64,000 nt of DNA from Phoenix dactylifera (Eukaryota > Streptophyta > Magnoliopsida > Arecales > Arecaceae): contig NW_024068005.1 in NCBI RefSeq assembly GCF_009389715.1, positions 186,001-250,000 of the forward strand, read 5' to 3'. Position numbers and translations under genes: made by a program. Of the stretch, positions 1 through 14,100 are shown piece by piece; the first letter of the stretch is position 1; the number at the start of each line of letters is the position of its first letter. The notes beneath the pieces are model-generated. The model was given only the letters and a program-made list of their open reading frames with translations, was not told the DNA's origin and did no database searches.

Positions 1-624
1 CTAACATTTGTAATAATGTGTGATGTATGTAGTGAAAAAATTAAATTGCAGAAGACTCCTGGTTGGTGAAGTAGCTTAAAACCTATAGCTTTTAAATTGA
101 CCTGGTAAGTCTAGCAAGTGTTATATGAAGCCCTGATGCTTCTTGTGTCAGGTCAATCTGAACATGTATCTCCATCATTCATGAACTCCGCTGGGAAAAA
201 AAATAGGGATCACCAGACTAGGGAAATCTGCTTCTGTAAAATTAGTACTCTAGCAGATACAATTTTTTTACTTCATATTTTTGCTTTGGTTTGAACTTTG
301 AAGTTTGAACTTTGTATGCTAACTTCTGGATGTCCTGCTTTTCCCATTCAAACCACTCGCCCCCAAATTCATATATTCAGCTTGGTTGATTTTTTCTTCC
401 TTGCATTACCAGCTAGAGGTTTGGAAACTGGAACCCTTTTTTTTGGTTAATGAGTTAATTCTTTTTTATTTTGAATGATGCCATAGTAGAACTTAAATGA
501 GCAGGAGACTTGTCATAATGGTTAACATTGATGCTTTTCTTTCCATATAGTTATCTATGAAATTTCTTCTTAATCACTGCCGTTTCATGAAAATATATGA
601 TTTTGGGGGCTTTCTTTTCTGTAG

Positions 625-3600
625 ACTGGGCAGCTGCTGAAAAAATCCGATAAAGAAACTGGTCATCAGAAACCTATCACTTCTCTGTCAAAGTCTGCCA
701 GTGGGTCTCATTTCCTCTCTGGATCATTGGATAAATCTGCCAAGGTATTGTAGCTTATCGATTCTCATGATCTATATCAAATAAGATTTCCCCTCACAGT
801 AATTCTATTTGGACAATAGTATCTCTGCTAATACCAATTTTATGTAATTTCCTTAGCTCTGGGATGCCAGAACACTAACTCTTATCAAGGCATACGTGAC
901 TGAACGCCCAGTCAATGCATGTGCGATATCTCCACTTCTTGATCATGTAAGCTCTAAATGGACCTCCCTTTTGTTTATCTGCATTTGAGCAATTATTGGT
1001 TGGTGTGAAGCATCCAGATGCAGCTTAGCACTCAGACACAGAGCCAACCACCCAGTCACAACTGGACAACTGCACAAGCATGCATGAATTTGTCAGTTTA
1101 GACTTTATAATATTGGAATCACTTCCATCTTGTCTGCACTACAAGGCTTTGCAAACTATCTGATTTGCATCTTATTTGCCTTTGCCTGCCTGTGTTCAGG
1201 ACTTCTGTTTTTCATTAAAGTCTGTTACAAAAATGATATTCTGTGCTCCCATGTTGCTTTTGATATATGCAACTGTACACTTTTTACAATTCTATATACT
1301 TTTATCTAAATCATCTGGTAAAAGTCCAGTTGGTGTTCTGCCCGTTCAGACTGGAACTTTGATTGATTAATGACTCACAAGATGCCAATCAGAACTTTGT
1401 AGTTTAATGCACCTAAAGGATGAATCTGTTTCTGAGAAATAATCATGGCATTTGATTTCCTTCAGGTGGTGATTGGAGGTGGTCAGGATGCATCACATGT
1501 TACAACTACCGATCGTCGTGCTGGGAAGTTTGAAGCAAAATTCTTTCACAAGGTAAGCAATGTTTATATTACCTTTTCAACTAAGGTTTGAATTCCTTGA
1601 GTAATGTTATGCCATTGATTCAATTCTTTAGGCTTTAAGAATTTGTTTTTTCTCTTTGTTGAACAGATTCTTCAAGAGGAAATTGGGGGTGTGAAAGGGC
1701 ATTTTGGACCAATTAATGCTTTGGCCTTCAATCCTGATGGAAGAAGGTTATTTCTGTTCTCCTTTTGTTACATTTTAACTTTTGAATTTTCTATTTTTGA
1801 AACTTAAATTCTAAACTCACTAAACAACATTCTTGCATGATTGTGCACGTGTATGAATGGTGCCATTGCATTTATCATTTCATGCATTTCACATGTTTTA
1901 TATGTTTTCCACATATATGCTTTTCTTTAAGGTCTTGTTTTTGAATCTTGATCATTCTTTGGTTCCCAATGACAAATTCTAGTGACTTTTTTTGCAACAT
2001 TCTTAATGTATTCTTTTGGATGCCTTTTTTCTACAATTTATCAGAGTTATTTAGGTGTTACTGAAGCTGGAAGCTTGCATGTCTTTAGTCAGTTGTATGG
2101 ACAAAAGGTTGAGTTTCTCATACATGAATGTACCTACCACATGACGGTACAGAGTATACACATACTTTGGGAAAGTTATATAACTTTATGCTAGGCAAGT
2201 GTTCCAGTCAAAGTTGGAAAGTATTAGTCTATACTGCACAACATCATAATTTAAGGAAAACCCTAAGTTCAATACTTCAATGGGAATTAGATTTTTGTTG
2301 AATGGCTGGTTTTAAGTTCATGGTTCTAAATACCAGTGGAACAGTGGGGCATCCCACTGCCCCAAGTGTGGGGATGGTACATTCCTGACTCCTGAGTGTT
2401 GGGAAATGAGCTGGGATGGGTTGGGATAGGACATCCACCATCCCAAGTGTTGGGCGCATGCAAAAACTAGGACGGCAGGATACCACAGTATTTAAAACCT
2501 TAACAGAGTTGCACTAGGGTCATGGGTTTTCTGTGTTATTTTTTCTTCAAGATTAATTAATTTTAGGTTTTCGGTCATACTTTGAAGCATGCTGGTTTTT
2601 GGCCAATGCCTTCTGAAAAATACACTCAGAATAATGATTACATTACTTTTCAAGTGAAAACATAGTTGGATTCTCTGTAACGATCAATAAAAAGAGCTTG
2701 TCTTTTCAGTGATGATTAAGGATACAAAGCTTGTATATCAGTTTAGTTAATCTCTCTAGGGTGGATGCTGTTCCTCCACTGCCTATGCTTCTTTATACTT
2801 TGTCTATGTTTTGTGTATATTTTTTCCCACTTCATATTGACACGTATCTATATAGGGCCTATTTGGAAACAAGTTTATACTTTCCAATATTTATTCTCTA
2901 CGACCCTTCTTAAGCTTGTTCTATATTAGTCAATTCATCTAATATAAAAGTTAGCACTTTGGCAGAACTTTCAGTAAAGTTAGAATAACTTTAGTATTAT
3001 CAGATATTATTCAACCATAATGAACAAGCCTAATGCCACTTTTTGTTGGATCAGATCTATGCATTTCATTTTTGTACCATGTACACATATGCCTTATGCT
3101 GTTAATGCAATTAATGTGAGATTTTCTAAATTTTATTCTTATCCATGTGCAGACTTTCTCATCTTCTGGGCCTTAATAATCGTATTGCACATGCATATGC
3201 TATAGCACAATAATATTGATCACCATATCGAGAATACTTAAGTTATTCTTCTGTTTTGTGTTTTTTTTTTTTGAGTAGGATCTAATAGTTCACTAGGGAA
3301 AATGATAATCCAAAGTTGAATATTTTGTATAGTACCTTTAGTTCAGCAATCTTAAGCAATGCCCTTAATGGTTGAATCTTTAATAATTTGCATTTTTAAG
3401 TGGAAAGAATTACTTGAGGCAGGGGAGATCCTTTAGTGCCTATCAATACTTCTTCTGGTCGCCCTGGTCTATGAGCACTGAAAATTCTATGTGCACTCAA
3501 AATTCTGGTTGCACCCTTCTTGGTTCATTGCATCATGTTGAGAAGATCCGAACGTTGCCAGTTCATGATGGTTTTCTTAGAGTTTATATTGAAAAAATCC

Positions 3601-5190
3601 ATCTACAAAACCCAAAGGAGAAGGAGAGTAAGAGAAAACAGGACTACAGTCAAGTTAGATCAAAGAAGGATTTTGGATGCTCTCCAATTCCTTATATACA
3701 GCTGACTCCAAAATCTCTCTCTTGTCGTACTTCCGATTTCAAGAATCAAAAGAAAGGAATTGGGGTAGGTTCCAAGAGCCGAGCTTCATGACGAGATAGT
3801 GGGGCTTGAAAGAGATGAGACACCCCACGAGGCATGAGGGCCATCTCCCCCACCCATTGCAGCTGCTTTAGCTGCCGGGCGATGACGCCATTGGCTCACT
3901 ATCGATTGGCAGTATGAGGAGGCGCCAGTGGCTGGAGTGGTGAGGGGAAGAGATGGTGAGAGAAAGAAGGGGTGATTGGTGGTTGTCCGAGTGGGGAGGA
4001 GACCCATGAAAAAGGATTAGGGTTAGGGCTGAACCACTGAAGGGAAAATACACACATATATCAGGGTTGGTTTTTTCAAAAATCCAAAATGAAACTGCAC
4101 CAATTTTTTCGGTTTGAAATTTTTTTAAACTGAAACTAAACTGACTCTAGAAAAACCCAGCTTAAACTCAACTGAAGTGACCGGATCGGTTTGGGTTCGT
4201 AGTTTGGCCTGCTTTTTTTCACACCCCTACTGCCATGCCATTATCATCAGTAATTGATCATTGAGATGTCATAGGCCATGTAGTTGGATTTAGTCTTTTG
4301 TATGCATATATAGTTCTTGAATATGAGGATATATGGGTGGATTGACCTGCCTTTCCCTTGAAAAAAAAGAATATCAGGACATTTTCAGAACCTTTTCTCA
4401 TTACCATGAATTTAGCTTGTGATACACCTAGGCATGTAAGCGAAATGTGCTCTTATTCGACATGAATGGCCTATCTTGCGTATGAGTTTTGGCCCACCAA
4501 AGACAGAAAAGTACATAGATGCATAACTTGTTAGACTAGAAACAATGACTCTTGGCATGATTTAAGATGTGGTAACGGAATCATCAAGTTCTAATATATG
4601 ATGTTGAGGGGCTCTAGCTGCAGGAGGCCTTCACCAAAGGCATGTATGCTTTTAATGCAGGCAAGTATTCATTGGTCCACATGCTGTATTAAAAAAGATA
4701 TATATATATATATATATTAAGTTGATGTCCTTGTTGAATATCCCAAATCTTCCATAATTTGGCAAGGCATTTCTTGCTTAATTGAACATCAACGACTTGT
4801 CCACTATATTATCGTTCAAATCTTTTGCTGCAACCTTTGTATAATGTTTAGAAAGAGCTTAAATTGGTTGCTTTTTTTTTCTTTTTTGAGGGATGGTGTT
4901 GGTATTAGTATTACACCCTTTTCTTAAGGGAATTATGGTCTTGTTATTTAAATTGCTATAAATGCCATTTACCATATACTTGCTGTACATTATTTTTTTT
5001 TTGGGGCTAGAACTTGCTGTATATTGCTGGCAATTAATGGGATATGAGATTCATGCTACAGAAATCTTTCAAACATGTGACCCCATACTAATTATTATTT
5101 TCTGTGTTGGATAGCTTCGCAAGTGGTGGTGAGGATGGTTACGTGAGGTTGCATCACTTTGACCCTGATTACTTCAACATCAAAATGTGA
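625..5190 (+). CDS. TIF3I1: eukaryotic translation initiation factor 3 subunit I (eIF3i), 3' part
   Basis: This is the C-terminal part of eIF3i, the WD40 beta-propeller subunit of the cytosolic eIF3 complex that helps load mRNA and initiator tRNA on the 40S ribosome. Five exons join in frame: 625-744, 857-946, 1466-1552, 1667-1746 and 5115-5190, with the TGA stop at 5188. All four introns are GT-AG. Together they encode 150 residues, a little under half of the usual ~326. Diagnostic blocks are [71 protein letters not shown] and the C-terminal NIKM. The codon for R-S at the fourth junction is split AG|C, which fixes the distant last exon. Upstream exons lie outside the window. No frame break is seen, so the gene looks functional. 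The identification rests on strong residue conservation; the symbol follows Arabidopsis usage. Confidence 0.93.
1747..5114 (+). other. last intron of the eIF3i gene, repeat-filled (3.37 kb)
   Basis: The intron runs from the donor after AG|GTTATT to the acceptor GGATAG|CTTC. It is about ten times longer than most of the gene's other introns. It holds a G/C-rich patch at 2330-2490 with repeated ATCCCA/TGGGAT words. A stretch at 3400-4230 differs in base composition and ends in wording common in plant transposon remnants; it includes a 125-codon open frame at 3414-3791 that matches nothing I recognise. A short (AT)n tract lies near 4700. I see no exon in it that would fit the eIF3i protein. Confidence 0.7.
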
Positions 5191-7459
5191 TTTCAGCACA
5201 TTACCTGAAATTGAGGATGACCGGTTCATTAATTCTTTTTCCCCGTCATACTTTTTTGTTTCTTGTAAGTGCGATACCCTAGAGATGATTTGATGCTAAT
5301 CTATAGACACATTTCCCTCTTTGGTTTGTGTCCGAAGTTCTATAGGTAACATCATTTCCAATGATTGGTTACTCTGCGAAGGTGTCTTGCAGCTTTGCTG
5401 CCTCCTTAAATTAGATCTTATGTAATAATTCAACTCCATACCACTGGCTTTGAGAAATATAAACTGCTATCGAAAGTGTTACTTATGCTGATGTGCTAGG
5501 GTTGCCCCAGTTGCTGGCTATTGGTTGGGCGGGGATTTCGTATCGAACTAGGGCTGAGTTTTGGGATCCTGGCATGGTTGATGTTCTGCTGTCAGTTGTC
5601 TTTTTGCCTGATCTCAGTGTATTCGGCTTATTGGTGGTCCTCATAGGTTAAATGATTTACGTGTTTTGGATACCACCTTGAACTCACCATGATCCACCCT
5701 GCAGTACCCACAGCACTTTCAGAGCCTCTGAAGCTTGAGTTAGCCTTCTGATGAGGCCCTCTTCAATCCAATTGTATTAGAAAGCCTGTTGTTAAATTAA
5801 CCCAGTCCACCAAACTATCCATTACTTGCCACCCGGTACCATTGTCAACAGCTGACATTCTATACCATCTTAAGTGCCACCATTTCCTCTGACGTTTGAT
5901 GGAAGACCAAAAAAAATAAAGAAAGAAAGAAGACGTGGTTGTTTATGTGATGGATCTCTTATAAAATTTCTTTTATCAGTATTAAAAATCTTGGTCCTAC
6001 TGAAACATTAGAGTCAGAGGATCTCGATGGGTGATCTTTGCGAAGTTCTGTAATAATATCATACCATGGGCATGATAATTTTATTTTTAATTATGAAGTA
6101 AATGTAAATATATGATGAAAAGACTTGATTTTTTGAATTTTTATTTATTTTTAATAAAAAAATTACTTAAATAAAATCAATAACTGTTTTTAGAAAATTT
6201 GAATCTTTGATCTTGTGGTTAAAATCTGAAAATGGAGGGAGAGGAAATGTGCGAGATGGGAAAAAATGCGTTGGGGTCAGACATATCTCATGCAGTGTAG
6301 CTATGTGGAAATTTTATAAATCACTTTCCCTTCCCCTTTCTTCAGTGATCATAACTTCCATTTTCCTAGTTTTGTAAGAAATTTCCTTACCAGAGTCTTG
6401 GCTATTAAAAATCCCTAAATAAAAATTTAGGGCACATTCATTCAGCAAATGTCCTTAAACTAGTGAACAAATGAATCAAGGTTTCATTCGCTCTGAGCTT
6501 TCTGAAGTGCCTGTAGCTGCATCAACATCCCGCTTTATTTCTTCCAAGCTTGACACTGCAATCTACGGTGAATGAGGGGGGAAAAATAAGCAGATTTCAG
6601 ACGCCACAAACTTGGAACCTTTTTTGGATGATTGCTGGTTTCCAATTTTTATTCTTATTGAAATATAAAAACCAAGACAACAAAAGGTAATCCAATTTTT
6701 AGTTTTAGTTTTTCGAAACTAGGATCCAATTTTCCAAAATTGTAAAAGCTAAAAGCTATAGTTCTTAACCGTTATTGAAAATTAGCAGCTGCCTACTACC
6801 ACCTCCTTCACCCACCACTGCCATCTCTACCTACCGCCGGCTATTATTTGCCGGCCACCACTTGCTATCAAGTGCATCAATACTCAACGCCAGTAATCAA
6901 TCATATTTCAGTTGTTCACACGTCTCCCTAAGGACGTTCATTTGTTGTATGATAAGTAAGGAAGAGAGCCCCTTGCTCATGAAAGAAATCTACCATCTCA
7001 AAGTAACAGTCAAGCTCGCACTGCAGAACTAGAACATTTCTTTAATTGATAGGTCAGATAGGAAGTAGGCATACAAACCAAGTTATAAATCAATAGATCA
7101 GATGATTAACTGCCTCCCTCTTGCTAGCTAAAATGGGGTGAATCTTCTCATGCAAATTTTGATTATTTAAGGAAGCGACTAAGCTAATCTCTATGAACAA
7201 ACATACGCAGATGTCCCCTTTTTCTAACAAAACTATAATCATGTCCTTCAATGGTGTATAGATGACTTGGGCCATGCACCCGCCAGAGTAATCTGTATTA
7301 AGTTTCTTGAAAGACAAGAAGCCACCACCAACCACCAAAAACCTTAACCCATGTACAAGAGAACAAACAAATATTGGCCATTCCAATGATGCAGCTTTAA
7401 AAATAACTTGTTATAGAGACTACTGATGATCAGCACAATGGTTGACATCAACAGGATGA
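5191..7459. other. intergenic region between two convergent genes
   Basis: This region lies between the eIF3i stop codon and the methyltransferase stop codon, so it should contain both 3' untranslated regions. Apart from the candidate orphan exon at 6476-6562 (reverse strand), nothing coding was recognised. The open frame at 6775-7032 (+) has no recognisable features. Confidence 0.6.
6476..6562 (-). other. candidate orphan or alternative terminal exon
   Basis: On the reverse strand a long pyrimidine tract ends in ACCGTAG, then an 87-base open stretch of 28 codons plus TGA begins IAVSSLEEIKRDVDAATGTS and ends SERMKP. It looks coding because it is charged, balanced and follows a good acceptor, but no partner exon is certain. 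It starts in phase 0. The donor after methyltransferase exon 7 (8414) is also phase 0, so splicing to it would be in frame and would replace the last 46 residues of that enzyme. It could equally be a relic of a lost gene. Confidence 0.35.
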
Positions 7460-10400
7460 TTAGCCCGGTTTGGTTGCAGAGATCATGATAAAGGATCCAT
7501 TCCTGATGCGCGTAAAACCAATCAAACCACATGCACTGCAGATATCTTCGAGTTCACCTTCTGACAGATAGAGGTGTTGGCCTGAGGTTCGGGTATAAAG
7601 CTGTAAGGATAAAAAAGAAAAGGCAAATTAAGCGATTTGAGGTTATATTTGGTATTACATTCAATTTCCTATTTATAAAAATAAAAAAATATTTCATTTT
7701 AAAAAATCAACAATATAAACATATTTGGTGTGGTTAACTACGTTTATTTTTGTAAACATAAAAAAATAAAAACCATCCCTATTCTAGCTTCTAGCAACGG
7801 TTGTTATTAGAAGTGAAGGCCAAGGTAGAAGCAAGCAGGATAGTGGCAGTGGCAGCAGCTGCAATGGTGGCAGCAACGGTAATGTTGGTCGCCGCTGGCT
7901 GGTGGTGGGAGTGATTGATAACACGAAACCTATTTTTCTCTTGATTCTTTTTTTTTAAAAAAAACAGAAAGTAGGAAAAAGGCAATATGAAACATGCCAA
8001 ATTTTTTTAGGACACAGCTTAGCCAATTAAAATTTCCTCCTCAAAAGGTTTAAAAAAAAACATAGCCAGTTAGAAGTGCACAAGAATACAAAAAGAAAAA
8101 AAAACAAAAGGAACCTAGCTTTTTCCATGCAAGGTTGATTTTAGGAAAAATGCAAAAGCATACTATGTTTATCACAACATTGTTAGCAAGCATGTGGGAT
8201 TTTGAGATCATGAATTTCCCATTGGTTGATGGTTAACGTTTATACTCATTTCAAATTGGAAAAGTGGGGCTGTCTAAACAACTAATGAAATTCCAACAGT
8301 AGCACTGTATAGATGAGAAAATATTATTTTTTCCTCCTGCTTGCAGCCCATTATTTTTATTTTCATATATAAATGAATCAAATGTTTTCTATATTGGCCG
8401 AATAAGGTATTACCTCACGTATTGCTCTGAAGATTGGAACAGCTGGAGGAATAGTATCAAGAACAAATGTTGTGGCAACAAATACACCTCCAGGGCGGAG
8501 TACTCGACTTATTTCTGCGACCTACAAGACAATTCAGGTAAGAGAAGGAAAATTCAGATTGGAGAAGGAAAGTACTTTTCTTTCATTGCCATAAAGTTAT
8601 TTATTATGGGGGAGACAAAAGCAAGGAGCTGAATTCATTATTCCTTCTTTCAATAATTAAACAAAACCAACTCAAAAGTTTTATTGGAAAGAATATGAAC
8701 ATAAATAATAATTTAATTTACTGATGCACTATGGTATGCTTTCTTTTTACTGGATAATCTAAAGAAATGGATAAGAAAACCAACTATAAGAACCGTAACT
8801 AGCTAACTGATGTTCGAAACTTTTAGTTCTGCAATACAAACAAAATCATGCTGGCCTTTGGCCTACTAATGATTGAGAATTAAGGCTTAAATAGGTAAAA
8901 AACCATGCTGCGAAGCTCAACACAGATTGAGAAATGACTGTCCTTTTTCTTTCACTATTTCATGACGCGAGTTCCAGACTAATCAAAGGACCATGGCAAC
9001 AAGATATAGGTTTGGTGTTGGAACTAGGACCCTGGTAAAAGCTGAACCAAGCCTCTGTGACCACCTTAGTGTCAACCTTTTTTTCCAACACCAACCAGTA
9101 AACAATCATGACTCGGAGAACCACTAAGATGAGCAGTACAACTGCACAAAGGCTTCAAACCAAGTCAATCAACTAGCGGGCATAATATTAGGTCAGCATT
9201 GATCATAAAGTAGTCTCTAGTAATTTAATATAGGGTTAGATCATAGAGGAGAAGACAAGCTTTTGGTAGGCTCGGATTTGTCATGGTGGTGATGGTTAGA
9301 GGGTACAGTGATGGTGCCAAGCAGAGAGAGCGAGCTTAACACCACACAGTAGAGCACCTTCTCGAACATATAATCTATGTATCCTAATTTAACTGCTTAA
9401 GCTCCTAGACATATCTTGCACTGTGAAACTCGGTCTCCTGAGTTTTAACTTGTTCACTAAAGAAAAGTTGAGTGGAGAATGCACTCACAGCAGTGGATGG
9501 TGAAGGCCAACAATGTAATGCAGCACCAGCATGCACAGCATCAATGGAACTTGAAATAAATGGAAGTCTAGAGATATCAGCTCTGACCAAGATTAAATTC
9601 CTGCAGAAAACTTGCATGATTTTAGTTCTTTTAAAAAATTGCAACCTGAGATATAAACTACCTGTAAGATACTAAGCCTTCATATAACTTTTTATTTTGA
9701 AAGATTTTTGCAAGATAATTCTGAAGGTCCTGACAATCTCTATTGATATATAAGAACATTAGCTTATGTGGAAGGAGAAAAACCAACTCTTTTGAAATGC
9801 CCTTCTGCTTAATGAATTCATCACACTGCAGCAGCATATTCTCTGAGAAATCCAAAGCAACAACAAGTGAATACATTCCACTTTCAGCAAATAGCCTTGA
9901 AAACAAGCCACTTCCACAACTTGCATCGACAATAGTTCCTCCAATGGTTGGTGTAAGGTAAACTTTAGCCATTTCAAACTGCAGTACAAGAATATCAGCG
10001 AAATTTTGATATTGGACAAATGTGAAAACCACAAGGAAAATAAACCTGAAAAATTCATATCACACAATGTATATTATAAAGTGGTTCAATTATGCTTCTT
10101 ATTGGTACTTCAGAGAAAACTTTCCAAACTTTTGATGAGTTTTCTCAGAATTCTAAGAAGAGTAAAATTGTTAGTATCTCCTAGCTCATACTTGTATAAA
10201 CTGCATAAAAAAAAAGTTGCTGAAATGAAAGACTGCAACAATACAAATGAGTCATTTATCAATTTACAATGGACAACAATATATAGCTGGAAGTCGGTAA
10301 ACTACAAAACCTCTCTTTGTGGGCCAGGGAAACCACCCCATATGAAATTTTGTCGCCATCCCCTTTCATAAAGAAATGAAACCAATTGACTCCTGTTCCA

Positions 10401-11091
10401 ATAAACAGTCAGTAAGAATGAAACGTGCAAGTTCCACTCAAAGTGAATCAGTTTCTTGCTCTTTGACTACCTATAGCTCAATAAAATAGGTCAACGTAGC
10501 AGGAGTTTCTTATCGTCTCTTTACAAGGGTGACGTAGTCAAGATGTTCTGCAAAGTTGTTTTACATCAGATTTCCAAGCCATCATTTACTCCCACACATA
10601 ATATGTAAGTACTAAACAAGGTGTTTTTTTTTAAAATTTTCCTCTATTTATCATTTTTATAGCATTCAATGCAAACAAAGAGATGCACATTAATTCCCTA
10701 GATCCAGGACTAAGATATTAAAATAGGTAATCAGTCAGTAACATACCTGATGAAATGATACATAGTTTAAACAAAGAACCATTTGATAACCAATCTGCTA
10801 ACTTGTTAACAGACAACAATGCAACATCACAAATGGTGCCGAAGGACTCCTATTCTTTTAAATAGGCTGCATGGATAGGGGAAAAATGTACTATTGAATG
10901 AAAAAAGAATCTCATGCTAATTGAGATAAATTTTATTTATCTAAGAGGCAAGCTCAAAAGGCTTACAGATCTGATTGGCATGATATTCTTCAGCAGTCAA
11001 ATCAGGATTAAATTTTGGATACCAAATGACAATTGACACACACACACACACACACATACACGCGCGCGCGCGCACGCGCGCGCACACACAC

Positions 11092-11140
<49 letters not shown>

Positions 11141-14100
11141 CCATGAAAGTTGAGAAAGTCTCAACATTAATGTTGAGAAAGCCTTTTCCTACCAAATATG
11201 GTTCAGCCACAGCACACAACTCAATGATGAGAAAGGCTATCTAAAAGCATAGAACAGATTCTAGGACCATCATATTGGGTTAGCAATAGCACACAACTCG
11301 ATGTTAAGAAAAAGGCTCCCTAAAAGGATAGAGCACATTTTATGACCAGTAGTCAAACTTACATCAATATTGAATCCCTAGCAATGGCAAATCTAGGTAA
11401 GTGAAGAGCTTTTCATATAACCTATATGCTTGGTGCGCAGGTAGGGAAATCTACATTATTGGTCACAGCTGAGCTTGTGGAACTAAAGAGCAATCCTTCA
11501 AAATTTCCCTAGACTTGCAAAGTATCTAGACTAAGGGGAAAGATATCTTTTGCTGCCGTTAAATTTTATGTATTTTAGATGCACAAACAAGGCAAAGAGC
11601 CAAAAGAATGCTGTTCCAACAGGATGGCACAAACTTAGGAAATATTCATACATTCATAAAAGAGATTATCAGAAAGAGATCAACAATCGTTTGAGATTTA
11701 AGAGTATTCATGACAAAGCTAGTAGGAGAAAAGTATGTTCTGACACAACCTTGTAGGACCTAAATGGATGACACATTGGAAACCACAGTGAGAAATGCTC
11801 CTAAAGCTTCCTTGCAAAGCTAGTTACAAGTTCCATTTTTGTTCGTATTAGCATCAGTTTCCATTGGCCTCCTACATCCTAAAATTTGATGTCAAAACAG
11901 TGGAGGGTTAGCTATTAAGTACTGACTAAAGTAAAAGTATCCAGAAAACCTGAATAGAACATTTTCATTCTTCAAAAATTTAGAATCCCTCTTGGGTTGT
12001 GAAAGGGCCTTCTGCTGATACTCTAGAAGAAGCACTAGACTTAGAAGGGAACTCCAGCAGGAAGAGAAAACCTTTACAAATCTAAGCAGCTTCAGCTCCA
12101 GTATTGATACTGAGGCAAAACCAATGAATGCTGAACCGGGTTGTACCGCCTGGCTCAGGCCGAACTGTGTCGACCCGGTTGTTGATCGGATCGGTACGGG
12201 CATACAAAACGGTTCCGACCCCTAACAGGCCGATATAAGAGCGAACCGGACGGAACCAGAGTTCAGCCAGGACTCAGTGCGAACCGGCATCGAGTCTGGA
12301 TCGATCTGCCATAGCGCGTCGTGCGTTGTGGCTGTGGCGCCGCGTGCGTGCTGCACCTGTGGCCTTTTTTGCTGGTTCGGTACCGGTCCGAATCGATCCG
12401 GGCGCCGACCAGTACCCGATACAGTACCGGTTTGGTGATCCTTGGGCAAAACCAAGACAAAACCCCACCCCAGCTCCCTCCTTCAAATCCTTCATGATAC
12501 ATGCAGGTACAGTCCTCTATACATGACCCTAACAACTCAAGTACCAAGAACAACTACATGATATTGGATGGAAAACTGCAAACCGTGACTCATTGAGAGG
12601 AGGAATAGCTACTGTACTTTAAACTAACAAGTATACAGAAAAAAAATCACAAGTGAAAGGCTTGTTCCACCACCCAAATAAAAAAGAAGGAAAAAAATTA
12701 AAAAAATTGGCAGGGAGAACTTTAGGATTTAGAATTTTCATTTTGAGTAACCTAGAAGATAGAGGTAGCAAGAGATTTTCTATAGCATTAGTAGATAACC
12801 CCTTCTTATTTTTATCCTATTTTGCATCAGTTTTAAGGTAAAACTCTTTTTCAGTGTTCCTCTTTAGATGATTTTGGACAGATTGAGCATTACCTACCCT
12901 TGGACTCCTAAGGAATGAAATGGGAAAAAATAAGTTCCCATGCCCACTCATTCCACTCCAGTTTCTGCTATTATTTTATCTCTGACCCAATAACTAGAGC
13001 TCAACAATGATAACCAGAGACAATCATGTGGAGCAACACCCTTCTTGTCAAAATCTCCCAATCCCTTTCCTTGCATCTCACTATTAGTCTTGCATCCCTC
13101 TCCTTAACTGATCATGGCTCCTAACATTTATAACGCAACATGGAATTGCAAAGAATTGTGTGTTTTAGTAATGATTTGAGTGTTATTCATAGTTAATCTC
13201 TTCAATACATAGAACTTGCAAATCTGTTTGGGATTCCCTCACCCTGCAAATAGCATATATCTTCCAAAAAAAAACTTGCTCGATTTTATAATACACAACG
13301 GATGCATAAGGATCAAACAACAAAGCAACCTAGTGACTTCACAAATATAGTGAAATTTTTATGTTAACTTATGAATTTTTTTGGGGAAAGTTTTATGTTA
13401 ACCTATGCAAATCATATCAAGTAATTTGATACATATATGAGGATCCATTTGAGACATTTGTGCATCCTATAAGAGGTCAAGGATCACGCTATGGACAAAA
13501 TCATAGTTCCATTACTTAACTATGTGTATAGGTCTGTAAATGCTGAGATGGAAAGTCTGTAATGATCTAATGTGATTTTGTCATTTAAAATTAGCAACAG
13601 ATATGATATAGAATTCTTTAAAAGTTTAAAGGTAAATAGTACCTAAAAAGTTCTGTTCCAGCTGGCACAGTTTCAGTGTACTCTTTTGAGCCACTAGATA
13701 CTGTCAGATCCAGATATATTCCATTATTGAAGTAATCTTTCTTGCAAATATGGCATTCAACATCAGACCCAGCTGGTGATGCTCTGTAATAAACTCATCC
13801 AGTGCAACATAAAATAAACGATTAGCATATGATTTAAAACTGTAAGAACACTGGGGAAACGATCTTCATTATCTTAGGGATCAAAAGCTGACAGGTAGAG
13901 AAGAGCATCCTTCTATCAAGGCAAAATCAGATAACTTACACAGTTTGGCTTGCATTACTTTTACTGATTAATGGATAATAACAAACAGGACAGCCTAAAT
14001 TATTCATCCCAGTGCTAACTTTTGCATCTGGAATAGGATCCTGAAAACACAAGAGCAGAGAAAAGGTTATCAGAGACAACAACATTCATAATTTAAGTGC

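Noticed and set aside
3414..3791. 125-codon frame in the eIF3i intron
   Set aside because: No recognisable domain, no clear start context and a repeat-like setting; treated as chance or a transposon remnant.
10941..11219. 92-codon reverse-strand frame
   Set aside because: It is a translation of the CA/CG/GA microsatellite within an intron.
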